From: Candidatus Cloacimonadota bacterium
GTDB lineage: Bacteria > Cloacimonadota > Cloacimonadia > Cloacimonadales > TCS61
Length of the DNA: 8,255 nt
Reading direction: 5' to 3'
Assembly: GCA_021157645.1 (NCBI GenBank)
Contig: JAGGWC010000047.1
Coordinates: 1-8,255 of the forward strand
The notes under the pieces are model-generated. The model did no database searches. It was given only the letters and a program-made list of their open reading frames with translations, and was not told the DNA's origin. The translations under genes were made by a program, and so were the position numbers. Positions 1-5,859 of this stretch are shown here, one piece after another (position 1 is the first letter of the stretch; every line of letters begins with the position of its first letter).

Positions 1-2546
1 ACACGATCTCCTGCTCCAAAAACAATATATATCTGACCATCATTAAGGAAATCACCAATTGCAAGTTGGGAAGGTTCTTTTGATGAATATGGAGATAATT
101 TAAATATCTCTTCAATTTCACTATTTCTTATCCTGAAAATATCTCCATCTTCATTCTGAATAAATACGGAATTGTAGTTAAGATTTGTATCTATATAACA
201 AACAGGATAATGTGATATCGTTCCATTTCCGGGAATAGTTAATGTATTTTGAATATTTTCTGTTACAGGATCAATGAAAAAAAGTTTATCTGCTGTAGAA
301 GCGATCAGTGATGAACCATTGTAAGCAAGATGTGCTTTTGGTATGTCTAATATTGTGTTATTAATATATAATTCATTATTTGTAGGAATTACAAGGATTT
401 GAAATTCTTCTATAAATAAAGGTGCATCTGAAAGATTGGATGAATAATTTTCAAGATCAATTGCATCCGGTGAAATTATGGAGAGTTCGGAATTATTTAC
501 AAAGTAAGATTCATCATCTCCATCATCATCAACATCAAAGCTAAGAATTTGTTGAGTTGGTGTTGAATCATAAGTTATATCAACATCAAGAGTATCTTGC
601 CAACTCTGATCTACATAAGAAATAAAATCAATTCCATCTTCATTTATAACAGGGAATGTTGGGTAACCATTTAAGTTCCCGATATGACCAATTGCTCTGA
701 TAGAATCAAATTTTGCGATCTTTTGAGTTACATCGAACAAGTTAGCTCCAAATTTAAATGACATGGTTCTTTCCATTCCATATTCTACAGAACAACTACT
801 GATGTCATAGATCGAATATAAAAATGGATCTCCATCATTTGTCATTAAAGCAGGTTTGCTTGAAGAGTTGAATTCATCATTGAACAAAGTACCGATAAAT
901 TCTATTTCACCATTATTATTTACAATGTAATCATTATCCCAACCGATAAACCAGCCTTCATCATCGAATAATGGATAGTATTTATAGAATGGTTCAAAAG
1001 GTGTTCCCTTCCAAAACATAGAACTTGTGTTTCCAATATCGTCAAGACCATCGGCTTCAATAATTTTCACAGCTCTGGATGAATGACGTATGTTGACTGT
1101 ATTATTCTGATAATTATTATTTTCATAAAGTATTTTTTCATCAATGTGCCAAATAAGGAGTCCACCACCGTAACTGTAATAATCATTAGAAATCCAACCG
1201 GGAAGAAGATAATCATATTCATAAGTTGGATCATAATTTGGATTCGGGTCAGGATAGGTTGGATAAAGGACTACTCTGTTGTCAGCAGAGAGCCAGGGGT
1301 AAGCACCACCATCTCCATCAGGATCAACCTGTCTATTTTCAACAAGAAGATATTCAGTTTCACTAAGCGGAATTTTTATGATATAAGCTGAACTATCAGT
1401 GATTGCTTCAGTATCAAACATTTTCTCAGCTGGTAATACAGTAATTTCACTATCATATGTGAATTCATCAATATTTTTTAATATGCCTCTTGCGCGATAT
1501 GAATCTTCAAAAGGGATAATACGAGACCATGCTCCCGGTAATGCAGGAAAAATTCCTTCTATTTCATAATAGATATCAGCTTGCCCATTACCAGTTTCAT
1601 CGATACCAAAATTTATTGCGGTGGATCCGCCACTATCCATAATATCGTAAAACCCAACTTGTGGTGTATAGTTTCGTGTATTATAGAGATCAACAAATCC
1701 TAAAGAATGACCAAATTCATGTACCATTACAGAATTAATAACGCCCCAATTTGAGACAACAGGAATGCTCCCACTTTCATCGATACTCGTATCTTGAATT
1801 ATTGTTTCAGGGACATTACAGGCATGATTGATTGTTATGTAATCATTATTACTAACACTATCTACAATTGCTTCCTTCCCATCTCCAACTACAATATAGA
1901 AAGAGGGTAGATCGGAAGGTGAATCACCCAGAATATCGTGTTGCCAGTCTGAGCCAGCATGGATAAACATGAAATGCTCGTATTGAGAGAAATCAATATT
2001 ATCATCATAATCAGCTTCATTAAAGCAATCCAGAAAATATTGTTCAAAACGTTCTATCATCAATTCTGAACTTGCTCCGATTGGATTGTAGTAAGACATC
2101 TCATGGGGAAGAGTGTAGCCTGTAAAATCTTCTCCTGCAACAGCTTGGGGGAAGATATCTACTTCAACTTGAAAATCGCCTAAACTTACTGCATTATAGT
2201 AGTGCGTTAATGCTTCCAACTGTAATGTAAAATATGTTTGATCGTGCGGAGGTCTTCCAATAGGAAATGAAAAGCCTGTTGCATCCTGCAAAAACTTCCC
2301 AGTACCGGTAGTTATAGAAAGACTATCTTCTGGGAAATCAATAAGAAGAACAAGTAATTTATTATAATCTCTTCTATTTATATTGGTAATATTTCTTGGT
2401 CTAGAGAATTCTTTTTCCAAAGGGTGAACTTTTCGTTCTTTTGTTGTTGGTGCAATATCCTTGCGGACAATGAACTTTTTAGCATAAGACAGTTTGGGTA
2501 TTGTTAAAGCCAGAACTATCAAAGCAGATAGTAATATCTTTTTCAT
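1..2546 (-). CDS. Secreted M6-family (immune inhibitor A-like) zinc metallopeptidase, C-terminus cut by window edge
   Basis: An uninterrupted reading frame of 848 codons starts with ATG at 2546 and leaves the window in frame. Residues 1-22 form a Sec signal peptide (MKK, hydrophobic core, probable cleavage after SYA). The M6 catalytic domain begins near residue 63 (LLVLLIDFPED). It carries the zinc motif HEFGHSLGFVDLY at residues 276-288: H276 and H280 are ligands, E277 is the general base, and D286 is the candidate third ligand. A Met-turn-like YDIMDSGG follows at 300-307, and the family-typical GGGLLIWHID at 460-469. Acidic loops that may bind calcium include DPDGDGG at 408-414. The tail looks like FG-GAP/VCBS-type propeller repeats, with acidic motifs at 671-679 (DVDDDGDDE) and 831-837 (GDFLNDG). 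The likely role is extracellular or surface proteolysis. The start lies 14 bases after the stop of the upstream PorV-like gene, with only a weak AAGAG one base before ATG, so co-transcription and perhaps translational coupling are likely. The missing C-terminus could hold a sorting domain. Confidence 0.9.
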   Translation of the reverse strand, partial: MKKILLSALIVLALTIPKLSYAKKFIVRKDIAPTTKERKVHPLEKEFSRPRNITNINRRDYNKLLVLLIDFPEDSLSITTGTGKFLQDATGFSFPIGRPPHDQTYFTLQLEALTHYYNAVSLGDFQVEVDIFPQAVAGEDFTGYTLPHEMSYYNPIGASSELMIERFEQYFLDCFNEADYDDNIDFSQYEHFMFIHAGSDWQHDILGDSPSDLPSFYIVVGDGKEAIVDSVSNNDYITINHACNVPETIIQDTSIDESGSIPVVSNWGVINSVMVHEFGHSLGFVDLYNTRNYTPQVGFYDIMDSGGSTAINFGIDETGNGQADIYYEIEGIFPALPGAWSRIIPFEDSYRARGILKNIDEFTYDSEITVLPAEKMFDTEAITDSSAYIIKIPLSETEYLLVENRQVDPDGDGGAYPWLSADNRVVLYPTYPDPNPNYDPTYEYDYLLPGWISNDYYSYGGGLLIWHIDEKILYENNNYQNNTVNIRHSSRAVKIIEADGLDDIGNTSSMFWKGTPFEPFYKYYPLFDDEGWFIGWDNDYIVNNNGEIEFIGTLFNDEFNSSSKPALMTNDGDPFLYSIYDISSCSVEYGMERTMSFKFGANLFDVTQKIAKFDSIRAIGHIGNLNGYPTFPVINEDGIDFISYVDQSWQDTLDVDITYDSTPTQQILSFDVDDDGDDESYFVNNSELSIISPDAIDLENYSSNLSDAPLFIEEFQILVIPTNNELYINNTILDIPKAHLAYNGSSLIASTADKLFFIDPVTENIQNTLTIPGNGTISHYPVCYIDTNLNYNSVFIQNEDGDIFRIRNSEIEEIFKLSPYSSKEPSQLAIGDFLNDGQIYIVFGAGDR

Positions 2547-2560
2547 GCTCTTAAAAGAAT

Positions 2561-3748
2561 TTAAAACTCAAGTTTTAATGACAGGGTTTGATTATAGTCT
2601 TGAAGATCTCCACCAGGTTGGAAAGCATAATCAATATTAACCAAGTATGTTTTGTTGAATGTGTAATTGACACCTGCTCCAAAAGAGAATCCTTTAATAT
2701 CACCAGCTCTATCTAATAAATATCCTGATCTAAGTGAAAGAAGATTTAGATATGTATATTCGGCACCAACACCCCAGATTATTTCTCTAATCTCAGTTGA
2801 GTTATTAAAATTGGTTATACTATCAAAGTCTCCATCTTCAAAATCATCTGTCCAGGATGTAAAGATTCTTTTATAAACGGGATCATCATTTGCAAGCATT
2901 TTATTCATATCAGCATTGATACAGAATTTATTGTATTTGGATTCCAGTGCTCGAAATGAAAACCCCATACGTAAATTCATTGGGAGTGGATCAGATTGAG
3001 ATTCATTTATGTATGTGATGTTGGGTCCAATATTTTGAAAGTTAAATCCAAAATCCAGTTTTTCAACTAATATGCTGTAATCAGAGAGATTAGCTTTTGT
3101 AAATCCACCTAATGAAGCGATACCATTATAAAGACTCAAAACACCGTTGTATGGAGAGACAAGAATTTGACCAAAATCGACACCTTTTTGTTTCAAGCCA
3201 AGGTCAAAAGCATAACTCATTCCGCGTCCCTTAACACCGATTTCACTGCTACCTGTTCCTTCTGGTGCAAGATCACTAACAATGAATTTGAAAGCGATAC
3301 CAATACCAGTTTTTTGACTTACTTGATAACCGTATGTTGCTGCAACAGAAAGATCATAACTTTCAAAGGTGCTAAGCAAATTATTATCCTCATCTAAGTG
3401 ATCTTGTTTGCCATAAGTCATATAAGTTGCAGCGAATCCTACATTTCCTAGATCTTCAATATAATTATTCCCAGCAAGATGAAAATAATACATATCGCTA
3501 AATATTTGACCCCACCAGTTTGAGAACATACTAGCAAATTGTTTTTTTCTATTAAAAGCCATTGCGCCTGGATTCCAGTAACCGGCAAAAGCATCATCTG
3601 TTTGTGCCACATATGCTTGACCCATACCACCTGTTCGTGCACTTGGCTCAATTAATAAAAATATTACGGCTGCTTCTGAGATTGCATTTGCAGCAATCGG
3701 TATTAGCATAATTAAAATGAGTGTTAGGATGATTACTTTACTTTTCAT
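2561..3748 (-). CDS. PorV/PorQ-family outer-membrane beta-barrel protein
   Basis: This complete 395-residue protein starts with a Sec signal peptide (MKSK, then a long hydrophobic stretch, probable cleavage after ANA at residue 22). Right after it comes the signature of PorV/PorQ-type proteins: SARTGGMGQAYVAQTDDAFA at residues 36-55, followed by YWNPGAMAF. The rest alternates polar and aromatic strands with Gly/Asn/Asp loops, and the chain ends LKLEF with a C-terminal Phe, as is usual for BAM-inserted outer-membrane barrels. The length fits the family. In Bacteroidota, PorV is the outer-membrane shuttle that moves cargo to the type IX sortase, while other paralogues have no known job, so a role in secretion is inference. 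The ATG at 3748 is preceded by a GGGGGA Shine-Dalgarno about four bases away. The M6 peptidase gene follows after 14 bases, so the two probably form one operon. The 86-base gap to the upstream tRNA shows no convincing promoter and no hairpin terminator. Confidence 0.88.
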   Translation of the reverse strand: MKSKVIILTLILIMLIPIAANAISEAAVIFLLIEPSARTGGMGQAYVAQTDDAFAGYWNPGAMAFNRKKQFASMFSNWWGQIFSDMYYFHLAGNNYIEDLGNVGFAATYMTYGKQDHLDEDNNLLSTFESYDLSVAATYGYQVSQKTGIGIAFKFIVSDLAPEGTGSSEIGVKGRGMSYAFDLGLKQKGVDFGQILVSPYNGVLSLYNGIASLGGFTKANLSDYSILVEKLDFGFNFQNIGPNITYINESQSDPLPMNLRMGFSFRALESKYNKFCINADMNKMLANDDPVYKRIFTSWTDDFEDGDFDSITNFNNSTEIREIIWGVGAEYTYLNLLSLRSGYLLDRAGDIKGFSFGAGVNYTFNKTYLVNIDYAFQPGGDLQDYNQTLSLKLEF

Positions 3749-3834
3749 TGATTCCCCCAGTATATTAAATTAGGTAAATATTAAAACAGAAGATATGACA
3801 AATTATATTAAAAAACGACCTCCTAAAAAAAATA

Positions 3835-3921
3835 TGGTGCCGAAGGCCGGAATCGAACCGGCACGAGCAATTGCTCGGAGGATTTTGAATCCACTGCGTA
3901 TACCAATTTCACCACTTCGGC
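3835..3921 (-). tRNA. tRNA-Leu, anticodon CAA (reads UUG), CCA encoded
   Basis: The minus strand gives an 87-nt class II tRNA. The acceptor GCCGAAG/CTTCGGC pairs perfectly and is followed by discriminator A and an encoded CCA (3837-3835). The D-stem is GTG/CGC with one G-T wobble. The T-arm is GCCGG-TTCGATT-CCGGC. The long variable arm CGAGC-AATT-GCTCG is perfectly paired, as expected for Leu. The anticodon loop TTCAAAA places CAA at 3887-3885. The anticodon stem GTGGA/TCCTC has a T-T mismatch at the second pair (3893 with 3879). The gene sits between groEL and the PorV-like gene, all on the same strand. Confidence 0.95.
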
Positions 3922-3928
3922 AACGCAA

Positions 3929-3960
3929 AGTATAAAAAAAACTGAGGTTTTTGGTGTCAA
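3929..3960 (-). promoter_or_regulatory. Putative sigma-70-type promoter of the tRNA-Leu gene
   Basis: Reading the minus strand, a consensus -35 TTGACA (3960-3955) is followed after 20 bases by TATACT (3934-3929), which matches the -10 consensus in five of six positions. Seven bases separate the -10 from the mature tRNA 5' end at 3921. The location between the groEL terminator and the tRNA is right, but the 20-base spacer is longer than the usual 16-18. This is either a weak promoter or a partly chance match. Confidence 0.45.
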
Positions 3961-3994
3961 GCCATTTTTTGGCTAGTTATCAACCTATATTAAT

Positions 3995-4024
3995 AACAAA
4001 AAAGGGGAGAAAATTCTCCCCTTT
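3995..4024 (-). terminator. Rho-independent terminator of groEL
   Basis: On the minus strand a perfect 10-bp stem (AAAGGGGAGA with TCTCCCCTTT, 4024-4015 and 4010-4001) closes a 4-base loop. It runs into a T-rich tract (TTTTTTG counting the stem end). It begins 24 bases after the groEL stop codon. It separates groEL transcription from the tRNA and the PorV-M6 genes downstream. The opposite strand lacks a comparable T tract, so it is read as a minus-strand terminator. Confidence 0.9.
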
Positions 4025-4048
4025 AGTTTATTTATATTCGGTTATGAT

Positions 4049-5686
4049 TTACATCATCCCGGGCATTCCGCCCATTCCGCCTGGCATAGGAGGTATTGCC
4101 GGTTCATTTTCTTTAATATCCGCAATAATGCATTCTGTTGTAAGGAAAAGTCCTGCAATACTTGTTGCGTTTTGTACTGCACTTCTAACAACTTTAGCAG
4201 GGTCGATGATACCAGTTTTAAAAAGATCAACAAATTCTCCGTTTGCTGCATTGAATCCAAAATGGACATCATCAGAGTTTTTGATCTTTTCAACGATGAG
4301 AGCGCCTTCTTCACCGGCATTAGCTGCAATATGATAAGCAGGTTTTGTTAATGCGTTTCTGAGAATTTCTGCTCCTACTTTTTCTTCGTGAGTTTCAAGT
4401 TTCATTTCATCAATTGCTCTTGCAGCGTATATAAGTGTTGTACCACCTCCGGTAACAATACCTTCTTCAACTGCTGCACGAGTAGCGTGAAGAGCATCAT
4501 CAACTCTTGATTTTTTCTCTTTCATCTCAGTCTCAGTTGCTGCGCCGATCTTGAGAACGGCAACACCACTTGAAAGTTTTGCGAGTCTTTCTTGAAGCTT
4601 TTCTTTATCATAATCAGATGTTGTTTCTTTTATATGTATTTTGATTTGCTTTACACGTGCATTAAGGTCTTTAGAACTTCCGGCACCTTCTCTGATAATA
4701 GTGTTTTCTTTATCGATGATTATTTTTTTTGCTGTTCCCAGATCTTTAATTGTAGCTGATTCCAATTTTCTGCCCATTTCTTCGGAGATAACAGTGGCTC
4801 CAGTAAGGATTGCAATGTCTTCAATCATAGCTTTACGCCTGTCACCAAATCCCGGTGCTTTTACAGCAGCAATATTCAATGTCCCTCGGAGTTTGTTTAC
4901 AACTAAAGTTGCAAGTGCTTCACCTTCGATGTCTTCGGAAATAATAAAGAATGGTTTTCCAGTTTGCGCAACTTCCTGAAGTATTGGTAGTAAGTCTTTC
5001 ATCACACTTATTTTTTTATCGAAAAGAAGAATATATGGATCCTCGAATTCGGTGATCATTTTGTCGGGATCTGTTACAAAATAGGATGAGAGGTATCCAC
5101 GATCAAATTGCATACCTTCAACTTTTTCTAAATATGTATCAATTGATTTTGCCTCTTCAACATTGATTATACCTTCATTGCCGACTGCTTCCATTGCTTC
5201 TGCAATTAATTTACCTATTTCGGTATCATTATTTGCGGAAATAGAAGCGATCTGTTCGATTTTATCATTTTCCTTAATCTCTTGGCTTAGTTCCTTGATC
5301 TTTTTTGTAATAACTCTTGAAGCTTTTTCAATTCCTTTTTTAAGGTATATCGGATTTACACCTGCTGTAACATGCTTAAGACCTTCTTCAATAATTGCTT
5401 GGGTAAGAATTGTTGCAGTTGTTGTACCATCTCCGGCAACATCATGAGTTTTTTCTGCAACTTCTTTTACGAGCTGAGCACCCATATTCTCAAAAGGATC
5501 ATCTAATTCGATCTCTTTTGCAACTGTAACACCATCTTTAGTTATGAGTGGTGAACCAAATTTCCTATCTATAACAACGTTTCTGCCTTTGGGTCCTAAT
5601 GTAACCTTAACAGCATCGGCAAGTTCATCAACCCCTTTCTTCATTGCGGTTCTTGAACTATGACTAAATTTCATTTGTTTTGCCAT
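4049..5686 (-). CDS. groL: Chaperonin GroEL (Cpn60), 60 kDa subunit
   Basis: This complete 545-residue GroEL is close to the usual length of about 540-550. It forms the ATP-driven double-ring cytoplasmic folding chamber with GroES. Visible family landmarks, by homology to the E. coli protein (numbering shifted by one), include the ATP-site stretches VTLGPKGRNVV (28-38), KDGVTVA (50-56, D51) and GDGTTTATIL (85-94, D86). The catalytic Asp lies in RVDDALHATRAAVEEG at D397. The apical substrate/GroES-binding residues Y198, S200, Y202, F203, L233 and L236 are kept. The C-terminus is a short Gly-Met tail (PGGMGGMPGMM). ATG at 5686 is supported by AGGAGG (5702-5697), with a longish 10-base spacing. 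Control is heat-shock type: a CIRCE operator lies 34 bases upstream and an intrinsic terminator follows the gene. No groES gene is adjacent: the upstream neighbour is the divergent M1 peptidase, so GroES must be encoded elsewhere. Confidence 0.98.
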   Translation of the reverse strand: MAKQMKFSHSSRTAMKKGVDELADAVKVTLGPKGRNVVIDRKFGSPLITKDGVTVAKEIELDDPFENMGAQLVKEVAEKTHDVAGDGTTTATILTQAIIEEGLKHVTAGVNPIYLKKGIEKASRVITKKIKELSQEIKENDKIEQIASISANNDTEIGKLIAEAMEAVGNEGIINVEEAKSIDTYLEKVEGMQFDRGYLSSYFVTDPDKMITEFEDPYILLFDKKISVMKDLLPILQEVAQTGKPFFIISEDIEGEALATLVVNKLRGTLNIAAVKAPGFGDRRKAMIEDIAILTGATVISEEMGRKLESATIKDLGTAKKIIIDKENTIIREGAGSSKDLNARVKQIKIHIKETTSDYDKEKLQERLAKLSSGVAVLKIGAATETEMKEKKSRVDDALHATRAAVEEGIVTGGGTTLIYAARAIDEMKLETHEEKVGAEILRNALTKPAYHIAANAGEEGALIVEKIKNSDDVHFGFNAANGEFVDLFKTGIIDPAKVVRSAVQNATSIAGLFLTTECIIADIKENEPAIPPMPGGMGGMPGMM

Positions 5687-5720
5687 AATTATATAGCCTC
5701 CTATTTATTAATTTCATTTT

Positions 5721-5747
5721 TTAGCAATCTCACTTATTGAGTGCTAA
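5721..5747 (-). promoter_or_regulatory. CIRCE operator (HrcA-binding inverted repeat) upstream of groEL
   Basis: The minus strand reads TTAGCACTC, nine bases, GATTGCTAA. The known CIRCE consensus is TTAGCACTC-N9-GAGTGCTAA, so the left arm is perfect and the right arm differs at one base (T for G in the third position). It lies between the probable promoter and the groEL Shine-Dalgarno, the usual location for repression by HrcA. The hrcA gene is not in the window. Confidence 0.93.
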
Positions 5748-5773
5748 GGATAAGATAAGCAATTTTCTGTCAA
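5747..5773 (-). promoter_or_regulatory. Putative groEL promoter abutting CIRCE
   Basis: On the minus strand TTGACA (5773-5768) is a perfect -35 element. TATCCT (5752-5747) follows after 15 bases as a 4/6 match to the -10 consensus. The -10 touches the first base of CIRCE, which would place the operator over the transcription start, as expected for HrcA repression. The short spacer and imperfect -10 keep this tentative. Confidence 0.5.
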
Positions 5774-5859
5774 ATAAAAATAATAATTTTAGAAAAATTA
5801 GTTGCCTGTTATTTTAGTTATATAAAAAATAAACTCAAATGAATGTTTCTGGAGGGAAA

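Noticed and set aside
1083..1391. Plus-strand open frame of about 100 codons
   Set aside because: It lies antisense inside the M6 peptidase gene, has Ile-rich low-complexity translation and no Shine-Dalgarno, and matches no family. It is a shadow of the real gene.
3819..3824. Perfect AGGAGG on the minus strand just after the tRNA
   Set aside because: No ATG follows at usable distance. The only nearby frame (TTG start) stops after six codons, so it does not mark a gene.
3960..3974. Small inverted repeat AGCCA-N5-TGGCT
   Set aside because: The five-base stem has no T tract after it on either strand, so it is not a terminator. It may be chance next to the tRNA -35 box.
3951..4334. Plus-strand frame of 127 codons overlapping the groEL 3' end and terminator
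   Set aside because: Its sequence is the antisense of conserved groEL codons, including the Gly-Met tail, and it spans the terminator. It has no ribosome-binding site.
5748..5859. Possible small RNA or extra gene in the groEL/M1 divergent region
   Set aside because: The stretch is AT-rich with promoter-like hexamers only. I see no stable hairpin, terminator or start codon with a ribosome-binding site other than that of the M1 gene.
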